Shown here: one piece after another, positions 11,763-17,966 of the stretch
Layout of the letters: each line of letters begins with the position of its first letter
Position numbering within the stretch: position 1 is the stretch's first letter
Assembly (NCBI GenBank): GCA_017608295.1
Contig: JAFCGF010000036.1
Coordinates: 1 to 18,522 of the forward strand
Reading direction: 5' to 3'
Source: Candidatus Woesearchaeota archaeon
GTDB taxonomy: Archaea > Nanoarchaeota > Nanoarchaeia > Woesearchaeales > JAGVZT01
Length of the DNA stretch: 18,522 bases
Position numbers and translations under genes: made by a program
The notes under the pieces: generated by a model
Told to the model about the DNA's origin: nothing
The model's database searches: none
The model's input: the letters and a program-made list of their open reading frames with translations, nothing else

Positions 11763-12137
11763 ATGATGACGCCGGAAAAACTGAGGGAGGCCGCAACGGT
11801 TATGCAGCGGGCCGCGGACGGGGAGCGCGTGGAGTGGTCGTTCATGGGGGGTGATTGGGCTCCTACCGGCAGACCCCAGTTTGACTGGGATCGTTACGAC
11901 TACCGCATAGCCGAGCCAGAGCCAGAGCCGGAATACCGGGACTGGATGCCGGTAGAGGCTATCGGGAAAGCGGTGATTTCATGGCAGCAACAGCCTGACC
12001 TGCACATTGGGATGATTACGCGCTGCCGCGAGTTCACGGTTATGATTACGGGGACTCTAAACTTTGTGTCATACGCCGAACTGCGCAAGAACTGGACACA
12101 ACTCGACGGCTCAGTCTGCGGGGTGAGGGTAGAATGA
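11763..12137 (+). CDS. Phage conserved hypothetical protein (124 aa)
   Basis: The ATG at 11763 follows GGAAGG (11751-11756); the adjacent ATG at 11766 is also possible. The first 50 residues follow a pattern I know from many phage proteins: 'MTPE.LREAA.VMQ.AADG..VE' then a segment ending 'FDWDRYDYRI.EPEPEPE'. After a Glu-Pro repeat comes a second domain of about 70 residues, RDWMPVEAIGKAVISWQQQP and a beta-rich C-terminus. The function is unknown. It overlaps the next gene by four bases. Confidence 0.75.
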   Translation: MMTPEKLREAATVMQRAADGERVEWSFMGGDWAPTGRPQFDWDRYDYRIAEPEPEPEYRDWMPVEAIGKAVISWQQQPDLHIGMITRCREFTVMITGTLNFVSYAELRKNWTQLDGSVCGVRVE

Positions 12138-12604
12138 CAGACCTGCTCGGCAGCATGAGCGACGAGGTCAAGGCCATGAACGCGGACCTGCTCTGGGCCG
12201 CGGGGCAAGGCCACGTCCTGCCCATCACTGACGAGGAGTGGGCCGAGCGTGCGCTGAAGGATGAGAAGGAGCTGTTGACCTTCGCACAGAATATCCTGAG
12301 CCAGCGCACGTACCGCCGACTCATGGTTGCCAATGTTGAGGCCGTCTACAAAGGCGAGATCGAGGCGCGGGGCTGGTACTCGCACAGGCCAGACACGAAG
12401 TGGGGAAACAAGAAGCTACCGTTCAAGCCGGATCTCGAAGTGTTTGAGGCGAAGCAGAGGCGACCGCCGTTGATTGTCGAGCTGAAGCACCTGCCTATCA
12501 GATGGCAACCCGGTCAGCGGGAGATGGTCGAGCTGGGCTTCTGGAAACTGGCGTGTACACCGCCGGCTTTTCAGGCGTTGCTGGATGAGTGGGAGAGGGG
12601 ATAG
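12134..12604 (+). CDS. VRR-NUC-like nuclease
   Basis: The ATG at 12134 overlaps the upstream stop and follows GGGGTGAGGGT. The 156-residue protein has the restriction-endonuclease-like core of VRR-NUC enzymes: a helical N-terminus, GWYSHRP, then KPDLEVF with D100, PPLIVELKHL with E116 and K118, and PGQREMVE with Q128. This D...ExK...Q arrangement is the PD-(D/E)xK catalytic set. Stand-alone VRR-NUC proteins in phages may cut branched DNA. Near SSB and downstream of ERF and the exonuclease, a junction-resolving role is plausible in place of RusA. Confidence 0.78.
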   Translation: MTDLLGSMSDEVKAMNADLLWAAGQGHVLPITDEEWAERALKDEKELLTFAQNILSQRTYRRLMVANVEAVYKGEIEARGWYSHRPDTKWGNKKLPFKPDLEVFEAKQRRPPLIVELKHLPIRWQPGQREMVELGFWKLACTPPAFQALLDEWERG

Positions 12605-12608
12605 AATT

Positions 12609-12845
12609 ATGAAGTTTGACGCACAGACAAGGATTTGCGATCAGTGCAAGAAGGAAGTCACGCAACGTACTGGAATGGCCGGCGGCTGGCCCTTTGGCGG
12701 CTGGCTGCATGTCACACAAGTCGGGGAAGGGATAATAAGTCGGAGCCCAGATATGGATTTCTGTTCTCTGGAGTGCCTTGTCACATGGGCAGGAGCGCAC
12801 AGCCGACCGACAGAAGGGAGCGGGCATGAAAACCAAAGAAGATGA
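12609..12845 (+). CDS. Small Cys-pair protein, zinc-ribbon-like (78 aa)
   Basis: The ATG at 12609 follows GAGAGGGGATA; an in-frame ATG at 12585 lies inside the nuclease gene. The 78 residues contain ICDQCKKEV at the start and DFCSLECLVTW near residue 56, two Cys-x-x-Cys or Cys-x-x-x-Cys pairs 40 residues apart, a zinc-ribbon pattern. The middle is Gly- and Trp-rich. The C-terminus HSRPTEGSGHENQRR overlaps the next gene and shares DNA with a second copy 160 bases on. Confidence 0.72.
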   Translation: MKFDAQTRICDQCKKEVTQRTGMAGGWPFGGWLHVTQVGEGIISRSPDMDFCSLECLVTWAGAHSRPTEGSGHENQRR

Positions 12846-12984
12846 TTGCTATACCTGCCGACACTTGACCGCAGACGAGGCTGGCAGCGAAGTGTGTCCG
12901 TTTGACGATGAGTGCCAAGCGCCCAACGATTTCGCCAAATGGGAGCCGAAACATTCGCACGAAAAACCGACAGAAGGGAGCGGG
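12806..12984 (+). repeat. 19-bp direct repeat at two gene starts
   Basis: ACCGACAGAAGGGAGCGGG occurs identically at 12806-12824 and 12966-12984, exactly 160 bases apart. Each copy contains GGGAG and is followed by an ATG (12826 and 12988), so each is a complete ribosome-binding region. In the frame of the upstream protein each copy encodes PTEGSG. The second copy lies inside an open frame rather than at a stop, suggesting that a former gene boundary has been read through. Confidence 0.85.
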
Positions 12985-13212
12985 GCAATGACCGCAATTG
13001 ACAAGGAACTGATAACCAAGATTATTGGTACGGCATTCCGTTTCGGGGCAGCAACAGCCATGGGCGATTTAGACTGGATGGACACGCCTGAGCAACCGCC
13101 CCCATGCCCCGAAGCCATAACGCCTGACAAGTTCTTTGCGGCGCGGGACAGGGCGATAGCCTTGATCGTGGAGAAAGTCAGGGATACAACGGCGGAAGGG
13201 ATCGGGGCATGA
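12826..13212 (+). CDS. Hypothetical protein, probable fusion of two small genes
   Basis: The ATG at 12826 follows GGGAGCGG; an earlier in-frame ATG (12778) lies inside the previous gene. The 128-residue product has two parts. Residues 1-53 hold DDCYTCRHL, VCPFDDEC, a Cys-rich metal-binding pattern, and end HSHEKPTEGSG. Residues 55-128 begin MTAIDKELITKIIGTAFRFG, a helical domain without cysteines after the first dozen residues other than one near PPPCPE. The ATG at 12988 has its own copy of the SD, so the second part may also be made alone. No family is recognised. Confidence 0.72.
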   Translation: MKTKEDDCYTCRHLTADEAGSEVCPFDDECQAPNDFAKWEPKHSHEKPTEGSGAMTAIDKELITKIIGTAFRFGAATAMGDLDWMDTPEQPPPCPEAITPDKFFAARDRAIALIVEKVRDTTAEGIGA

Positions 13213-13361
13213 AGCAGATCATAGGCAAGTGCATGATTGCGGCGATATTGGTAGGCGCAATAGGCCACTCGTGTTTGAATAATGGATGGCTGCCGACGCT
13301 AATAGGTTGCGCGATTGTCGGATGGTTAATGCTGGGCGTATGTTTATGGCTCAGCGAATAA
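13209..13361 (+). CDS. Small two-pass membrane protein (50 aa)
   Basis: The ATG at 13209 overlaps the previous stop as ATGA and follows GGAAGGGATCGGGG. The 50 residues form two hydrophobic helices, at about 9-21 (MIAAILVGAIGHS) and 29-48 (PTLIGCAIVGWLMLGVCLWL), separated by a short polar turn NNGW. It contains four cysteines. It is too small for an enzyme. An 85-base non-coding stretch follows. Confidence 0.65.
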   Translation: MKQIIGKCMIAAILVGAIGHSCLNNGWLPTLIGCAIVGWLMLGVCLWLSE

Positions 13362-13377
13362 CAAAGCCAAGCGCGGA

Positions 13378-13432
13378 AGCTGGCCGTGTGTCTCCCGGCT
13401 GGCAAGCGGACTCAAGCACCGACCGCGCGCGG
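13378..13432 (+). other. GC-rich inverted repeats in an 85-base gap
   Basis: The gap between 13361 and 13447 holds AGCTGG (13378-13383), which can pair with CCGGCT (13395-13400) through one G-U, and a perfect 10-bp palindrome CCGCGCGCGG at 13423-13432, just ahead of the next SD. No U-tract or promoter-like pair is evident. These may be weak hairpins or a protein site; I cannot assign a role. Confidence 0.3.
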
Positions 13433-13446
13433 CAGAAAGGAAAGAG

Positions 13447-14031
13447 ATGCAGACATGGAAAGTGATTTTGATTGAGGCCCTAGTGCTAGTGGCGGGGTGC
13501 GCGTACGCGGTAATGCTATGCGCACATTTCATGCCCGCGCCAGTGAGTTCGGAGCCGGAACCGCAGACTAGTCGCCATAGACTGGGGCATGGCGACAAGC
13601 TATACCTTCTCCGAAACGTGGCACGGTCTACAAACTACATCACCGCGCCGCCCATAACCAACACCTGCTACTACTACCCAACGAATCGCTCAGCGGAGCA
13701 AACCAACGACGAGCTGTTTGGTACATTCCTGACAGATGATCAAGTTTCGGCAATGTGGGATCAAGCCTGGCCATCCTGCTACAATCGGGCTCCGGCAGAA
13801 ATGCCGTGGGAAGAGATCGACGCAAGGATTGACGCGAGAATATCGAACGCGCTCTTTCGTGCTGGTCCCACGCGGGAGTGGCCCGGCATGGTAGATCCGC
13901 CCGATGGTGGATGGTACTTGAGCTTGCAGCCGTTGCATCAACCGCAGCGGCAGTGGCACATCACAGCAAATCCGGTAGAATGGCACAGGCCGTATGTGGA
14001 GACGCAAATAGTAGAAAGGACCCCGGAATGA
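13447..14031 (+). CDS. Membrane-anchored hypothetical protein (194 aa)
   Basis: The ATG at 13447 follows AAGGAAAGAG. Residues 5-29, KVILIEALVLVAGCAYAVML, form a hydrophobic signal anchor followed by a Pro-rich segment (APVSSEPEPQ). The remaining 160 residues are predicted to lie outside the cytoplasm. They are rich in Tyr, Trp and Pro, with NTCYYYPTNR near residue 72, a helical segment EEIDARIDARISNAL, and GGWYLSLQPLHQPQRQWHIT. I recognise no family. It stands next to a tiny membrane protein and a hydrolase. Confidence 0.75.
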   Translation: MQTWKVILIEALVLVAGCAYAVMLCAHFMPAPVSSEPEPQTSRHRLGHGDKLYLLRNVARSTNYITAPPITNTCYYYPTNRSAEQTNDELFGTFLTDDQVSAMWDQAWPSCYNRAPAEMPWEEIDARIDARISNALFRAGPTREWPGMVDPPDGGWYLSLQPLHQPQRQWHITANPVEWHRPYVETQIVERTPE

Positions 14032-14126
14032 CAGTTGACCCGACGCTAATCAGAATAGCCGCAACCCTCGTGCTCGTAGCGCTGACGATCAAATGGCTGG
14101 CCCGCATACCGCTAAGAAAGGACTGA
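14028..14126 (+). CDS. Tiny membrane protein (32 aa)
   Basis: The ATG at 14028 overlaps the upstream stop as ATGA and follows AGAAAGGACCCCGGA. The 32 residues are nearly all one membrane helix: TLIRIAATLVLVALTIKWL between a short acidic N-terminus and a basic C-terminus RIPLRKD. The frame is open further upstream, but that sequence is within the previous gene. Coupling, a good SD and the clean helix support it. Confidence 0.6.
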   Translation: MTVDPTLIRIAATLVLVALTIKWLARIPLRKD

Positions 14127-14127
14127 C

Positions 14128-14850
14128 ATGAAGCAGCCGGAAGACACAGTAGCCGTTGCCGCACAGCATCGGACGTGGCGAGATATCCGCAATGAAACGC
14201 TGGAATATCAGGCCGAATCACGAGACGAACATGAACCGGAATACAGGGGAGGCACAGTAATGAGAATGGCATTCGTTCACAGCTACGGCGATGCGTGGTA
14301 CAGCAGGGCTATCCGTTGGTGTACCAAGGGCAAGTACAATCATTCGCTTGTCCTGTTTGAGAGCGACTTTGGCGACCTTACCTACTGGGAAAGCTACTGG
14401 AAGAAAGACCCCCTAACCGGCAAAACAGGGGTGCGTGGCCCAGTACCGTGGCGCGAAATGACCGAGTGGATAGCCCGTAAACCGAAAAAGCGTGGCGCGG
14501 TAATTCAGTGGTTGCCCTACCAGCCGAGCGAGTGCGTGCGTGCCTTGTGCTACTTGCAAGTGTGCCGCATGAAAATCAAGTACCCGCTCTGCCAGATCAT
14601 CAGCAACTTGCGGACAATGGTGTTCGGTGCTGGTATGCGAAGGCGGTCCGTTACGCCTAACGAGTGGACCTGCTCCGAGTGCGTTGCGAACGTGTGGGCG
14701 CTGTTGGGCCCGAAAGAAGTGCTGTCCAAGCTGAAGATCGGGTACATCCTGTTCGACATGGTAGCGCCATCCGGCGAGACATACGGGCTGTGCCAAGCGG
14801 TGCGTGCATGGCTGGACGGCATCGGGAAGCGCGAGGAGGAGGAGCTGTGA
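14128..14850 (+). CDS. Permuted papain-like (NlpC/P60, YiiX-type) cysteine hydrolase, likely
   Basis: Residues 45-215 show the order of a circularly permuted papain-like fold: YNHSLVLFE with H72, a later Glu in YWESYW (E88), and the Cys in NEWTCSECVANVW (C182). In this group (YiiX/YaeF/LRAT-like) the His precedes the Cys, as here; members cleave or transfer amide or ester bonds in peptides or lipids. Two starts compete: 14128 after AAAGGACTG, and 14260 after GGGGAGG with seven-base spacing. The domain begins exactly at the second start, so the first 44 residues may be an optional extension. Substrate unknown. Confidence 0.68.
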   Translation: MKQPEDTVAVAAQHRTWRDIRNETLEYQAESRDEHEPEYRGGTVMRMAFVHSYGDAWYSRAIRWCTKGKYNHSLVLFESDFGDLTYWESYWKKDPLTGKTGVRGPVPWREMTEWIARKPKKRGAVIQWLPYQPSECVRALCYLQVCRMKIKYPLCQIISNLRTMVFGAGMRRRSVTPNEWTCSECVANVWALLGPKEVLSKLKIGYILFDMVAPSGETYGLCQAVRAWLDGIGKREEEEL

Positions 14851-15182
14851 TAAAGAAAGGCGGAGGCCGGTTCAGGGTGAAACTGCCCGTATTCGACGAC
14901 ACGTTCTTTGTGCACTACGGAGAAGCTGGCAGAAAAACCATGGAGGCATGGAGGGCTGCCAATGGGGCGAAGCCAATGGCGCAGCGTGCCATAGGTCACA
15001 CTTATGGCAACTCCTTTTGGGTGCGCGACATCCGGCATGACGAGAGGACGCGGGCTCACGAAATATATCACTGCGTCAAGGCCATGGCCGAAGAGAAGGG
15101 CATAGACGACGACGAAACCGAAGCCTACCTGATCGGGTGGCTCACGGCAGAAGTGAAGAAGCGCATTAAAGGGAGGAAGTGA
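14847..15182 (+). CDS. Small HExxH metallopeptidase-like protein, GTG start
   Basis: The GTG at 14847 overlaps the previous stop as GTGA and follows GAGGAGGAGGAG, a very strong SD. The 111-residue product contains AHEIYHCV with HEIYH at 71-75, followed by DDDETEAYLIGWL, in which E90 or E92 could be the third zinc ligand. The pattern 'HExxH ... DE..AYL.G.L' is one I know from minimal phage proteins predicted to be zinc peptidases. The protein is about the size of a single domain. It directly follows the cysteine hydrolase, so the two may act together. Confidence 0.72.
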   Translation: MIKKGGGRFRVKLPVFDDTFFVHYGEAGRKTMEAWRAANGAKPMAQRAIGHTYGNSFWVRDIRHDERTRAHEIYHCVKAMAEEKGIDDDETEAYLIGWLTAEVKKRIKGRK

Positions 15183-15183
15183 G

Positions 15184-15819
15184 ATGGAAATGACACCGGA
15201 AACAACAGTAGTGGCCAAGCCGGTCAAGCCTTTGTCCGGCCCGGTACCGAGTGTGCCGATAGCCCGACTCGTGGAATTGCAGAACCAGGGGTTGACCCAA
15301 CAGAAAATCAGTGATAGGGTTGGCCTCAGTTGCAGCACAGTGGGTGAGCGGTTGCGCCGCAACGCTCAGCGGCAAATCAGGAGCGGCATACGGAGCCGCG
15401 CAAATCAGAAACGGCAACACCCAAACACACAAGGGGTACAGATGGACGCGAACGCAACAGAATCGGCGGGTGTCAACGGATTCAGGGAACTCCACAACTA
15501 TGCACGGCAGAACGCACGGCGACAGGAGCAGGTAGAGCGGCTCATCAATCAGGCGGTTGATAAGCACTTACGCCGTAAAGCCTTTCTTGACGCTGGCGGC
15601 GATGAGCAAAGCTCGCAATGCCCGCGTGGCTGGTTCTACGACAGCGACGGTCCGCGCTTCGCCAATGTGACCGGGGCAGACTGGAAGGCGTGCCGTGAGT
15701 TGTTCAAAGATATCCAGATTGCCGTATCAACCGATACGGGCAACAGCAAGAAAGCAGAGCGCATTACGTGGGTTGACCCCGACAACGTCGAGGCATACCG
15801 CACTGCGCTGGAGGAGTAA
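15184..15819 (+). CDS. Helix-turn-helix protein (211 aa)
   Basis: The ATG at 15184 follows GGGAGG with seven-base spacing. After a Pro-rich N-terminus, residues 26-60 read ARLVELQNQGLTQQKISDRV then GLSCSTVGERLRRN, a classic helix-turn-helix of the kind in small terminase subunits and phage regulators. The C-terminal half is helical (RELHNYARQNARRQEQVERL) and ends with a possible small domain ITWVDPDNVEAYRTALEE. A small-terminase role is possible, but no large terminase is present in the window, so I call only a DNA-binding protein. Confidence 0.68.
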   Translation: MEMTPETTVVAKPVKPLSGPVPSVPIARLVELQNQGLTQQKISDRVGLSCSTVGERLRRNAQRQIRSGIRSRANQKRQHPNTQGVQMDANATESAGVNGFRELHNYARQNARRQEQVERLINQAVDKHLRRKAFLDAGGDEQSSQCPRGWFYDSDGPRFANVTGADWKACRELFKDIQIAVSTDTGNSKKAERITWVDPDNVEAYRTALEE

Positions 15820-15822
15820 TCC

Positions 15823-16725
15823 ATGACAGCGAAACCGAAGACAGCCGGTGGCGTACAAGGGCTGCTCGATGATCTTGAAAACGATCCCGCATTCCAGAAG
15901 GCGAATCGTGAAAAGATTAAGCAGCTTGAGGAGGCACTCAAGGTCTATGCCCAGCAACAGGCGCAAGAGCCGATCCGAATTGAGCAGCACTGTGCTGACA
16001 ACGTCATTCGGTTCGTCATGCTTGGCGATACCCAACTTGGCAGCCTGTATGAGCGGCTGGATGTGGTTCGCGCTGCAATCGAGGTGTGCGAACGGGAAGG
16101 CATACCGGACCTGTTCCATACGGGCGATGTGCTGGACGGGCACCACGTATATCGGGGGCAGGAATTCGAGCTGCATCAGCACGGCTGGGACCGGCAAAGC
16201 CGCTGGTTTCAGGAGCAAATGCCGCACAGCGACAAGGTACACACCCGTTTCATTACGGGGAACCATGATGCCAGCTTCAAAAACGAGGCGGGCATTGAGG
16301 TGGGCAAGGAACTATCCGAGCTACGCCCTGACTGGGAATTTCTGGGTACGGACATAGGCGACGTGCTTATGACTGCGCGGGATGGTCGGTCCCTGAAAGT
16401 GGCAATGATACATCCCGGCGGCGGGTCCGCGTATGCGCTGAGCTATCGGCCCCAGAAGATAGTAGAACAGTGGGCCGCTGGCAGTAAGCCGGACATCCTC
16501 GGGGTAGGCCACTATCACAAGGCCGAGTTTATGCCACGCTACAGGAATGTGGCCGCGATCCAGACCGGGTGTTGTCAGGACCAGACTCCGTTTATGAAGC
16601 GGCAAGGGCTCGCCGCGCATGTCGGCTTCTGGATAGTCACAGTGATCCCCTCGAAGCGGCGTGAAGACCTGTGGAGCCGGATACAGTGCGAATTCGTGAG
16701 CATGTACGAGAAAACACAGAGATAA
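15823..16725 (+). CDS. Calcineurin-like metallophosphoesterase
   Basis: The ATG at 15823 follows GGAGGAG. A coiled-coil-like N-terminus (about residues 25-48) leads into the fold: MLGDTQLGS (D69, with Q71 where the family usually has His), HTGDVLDG (D102), ITGNHDA (N147, H148, D149), MIHPGGG (H197) and GVGHYHKA (H230, H232). All other metal and catalytic positions are present. Phage members act as nucleases or phosphoesterases, some in DNA repair like SbcD. The Gln change could lower or alter the metal dependence. No SbcC-type partner is nearby. Confidence 0.9.
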   Translation: MTAKPKTAGGVQGLLDDLENDPAFQKANREKIKQLEEALKVYAQQQAQEPIRIEQHCADNVIRFVMLGDTQLGSLYERLDVVRAAIEVCEREGIPDLFHTGDVLDGHHVYRGQEFELHQHGWDRQSRWFQEQMPHSDKVHTRFITGNHDASFKNEAGIEVGKELSELRPDWEFLGTDIGDVLMTARDGRSLKVAMIHPGGGSAYALSYRPQKIVEQWAAGSKPDILGVGHYHKAEFMPRYRNVAAIQTGCCQDQTPFMKRQGLAAHVGFWIVTVIPSKRREDLWSRIQCEFVSMYEKTQR

Positions 16726-16759
16726 ATGCAGCCGGTGCTTGAGAAGGAGTTGTAAGGAC

Positions 16760-16942
16760 GTGAGCACAAAGACGAATGCCGTGACGATGGACGGCCTAGA
16801 TCGCATAGAGTATTGGCTTCGAGACCAACTGTGCGAGGGCGGAATTAGCGTCGAAGACTACAACCGCGCCATCTGGGCCGTGCACAAGAAGATGCGCGAA
16901 ATGGCAGAAGCAGCGAGGGCGGCTACCGAGGTTTTGCACTGA
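16760..16942 (+). CDS. Hypothetical 60-aa helical protein, GTG start
   Basis: I choose the GTG at 16760, ten bases after AAGGAG (16744-16749); an in-frame ATG at 16787 is an alternative. The 60-residue product contains GLDRIEYWLRDQLCEGGISV and a long basic-to-Ala-rich helix, HKKMREMAEAARAATEV. It is probably an all-helical DNA- or protein-binding peptide. It is the last rightward gene before the convergent gap. No family is recognised. Confidence 0.6.
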   Translation: MSTKTNAVTMDGLDRIEYWLRDQLCEGGISVEDYNRAIWAVHKKMREMAEAARAATEVLH

Positions 16943-16964
16943 GAGGATAATTAACAACCAGCTA

Positions 16965-17037
16965 CCCCGCCCGGCAACCAGCGTATGCGTCTACAAGAAT
17001 GTCAAAAGGCAAATGAGGCGTCAAAGGACCGGCGGGG
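16965..17037. terminator. GC-rich long-range stem in the convergent gap, possible terminator
   Basis: CCCCGCCCGG (16965-16974) can pair with CCGGCGGGG (17029-17037) in nine G-C pairs with one bulged C, enclosing 54 bases. The position between two converging gene blocks suits a bidirectional terminator, but no U-tract follows on either side, so intrinsic termination is uncertain. Two copies of GGGCCTCAC (17063-17071 and 17083-17091) lie between it and the leftward block; the second overlaps the stop codon of the last leftward gene. Confidence 0.35.
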
Positions 17038-17087
17038 CGGCTTGCTTAGCGCGCCGATTAAGGGGCCTCACGCGTTCTGTACGGGCC

Positions 17088-17378
17088 TCACTCCCGCAGG
17101 AGGCGCCAAAGGACTACCAGACCGCCTATTACGGTTGAGACGGTCGCAGAGACGGCTGTGGCTATGACCCCGGACTTCTTGCCCACCTTGGTCTCTATGG
17201 TGTCCAGCCGCTCCTCGTGCACTGCGATGTTGGCCGTACTGCTCACGGTGAGGGCTTCCACTTTTTCGCCCAAGTCGTGCAACCCGGTATTTGTTTCGGT
17301 CAGCCGGGCCTGGGTGTTCTTCTGCTCGGTCTTGACCTCCTGAAGCCCGACAAGGATTTTCTCAAATTGCGTTGCCAT
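17088..17378 (-). CDS. Holin-like protein with coiled coil and C-terminal membrane helix (XhlA type)
   Basis: On the minus strand the ATG at 17378 follows AGGGG at about eight bases. Residues 1-66 form a long charged helix with heptads (EKILVGLQEVKTEQKNTQARL, EKVEALTVSST), and residues 70-92 form one membrane helix, VIATAVSATVSTVIGGLVVLW, with a basic end. A coiled coil followed by a single C-terminal membrane segment in about 90 residues is the layout of XhlA/haemolysin-type holin partners. The location after tail-like genes supports a lysis role, but no endolysin is visible in the window. Confidence 0.72.
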   Translation of the reverse strand: MATQFEKILVGLQEVKTEQKNTQARLTETNTGLHDLGEKVEALTVSSTANIAVHEERLDTIETKVGKKSGVIATAVSATVSTVIGGLVVLWRLLRE

Positions 17379-17388
17379 TGCTTTACCC

Positions 17389-17508
17389 CTATCCCCCTGT
17401 GCTTATTTTGCGAAACCACGCTACCATCAAAATGGCGAGTGCGCTGAGACATGCGAGCAGGAAATACCATGCGATATCAAAGTAGTCCGGGTGATGCGGC
17501 GTTGTCAT
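17389..17508 (-). CDS. Small membrane protein (39 aa)
   Basis: The minus-strand ATG (17508-17506) overlaps the stop of the upstream gene as ATGA and follows AGGAGACGC at ten bases. The 39 residues include a single membrane helix, WYFLLACLSALAILMVAWF, with a polar N-terminus of His, Pro and Asp and a basic end RKISTGG. It lies directly before the XhlA-like gene, so the two could be a holin pair. It is too short for most gene callers but well supported by coupling and the SD. Confidence 0.62.
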   Translation of the reverse strand: MTTPHHPDYFDIAWYFLLACLSALAILMVAWFRKISTGG

Positions 17509-17966
17509 GGCGTTGCGTCTCCTATGTCTCCGCTTGGCTCAAGTCGCTCTGCCTCGCCCGGCGTCGGCGTGACAATGCGGCTAAGGTCCAGAGCTTCGAT
17601 CTGTGCATCAATCCCATCGTCCGCAACTTTGCCGATCCAGTAACGGGCAATATCTGGCTGTGATACGGACAGGGCCACATCCACGCTTTCCTGGGATTCT
17701 GTGATTGCACGCGCATCGAACTTCCGATCTTCCCGCCATGGTAACTTGCGCACATAGTTGACATCGCTCCAATACATGAGCCCGTATGCGTGGCCGGTCG
17801 CAGCGTTGGTCAGGGACCACGCCGGACTACAGGATTGGTTGTCCCGGTGGTAGCGGCCTATGTCGCGCTGGATAGTGGCATGATGCTCTTCCCATACATC
17901 GTCACGGACCACGATCAAAAGCCCGAACAGAATTGTTGCCATACCCAAAATGCGACGCTTCATCAT
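17505..17966 (-). CDS. Signal-anchored hypothetical protein (153 aa)
   Basis: The minus-strand ATG at 17966 follows GGAGG at nine bases and overlaps the upstream stop; a second ATG follows directly. Residues 3-20, KRRILGMATILFGLLIVV, are a basic start followed by a hydrophobic segment, fitting a signal anchor or uncleaved signal. The rest is probably outside the cytoplasm, with SCSPAWSLTNAATGHAYGLM, then an acidic C-terminus with IDAQIEALDLSRIV. I do not recognise the family. The position between a LamG protein and holin-like genes suggests a lysis or tail-associated role. Confidence 0.7.
   Translation of the reverse strand: MMKRRILGMATILFGLLIVVRDDVWEEHHATIQRDIGRYHRDNQSCSPAWSLTNAATGHAYGLMYWSDVNYVRKLPWREDRKFDARAITESQESVDVALSVSQPDIARYWIGKVADDGIDAQIEALDLSRIVTPTPGEAERLEPSGDIGDATP

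Noticed and set aside
16726..16755. Nine-residue mini-frame (MQPVLEKEL) directly after the metallophosphoesterase
   Set aside because: It is too short to support by sequence alone; its ATG follows the stop by zero bases and it contains the SD of the next gene, so chance is likely.
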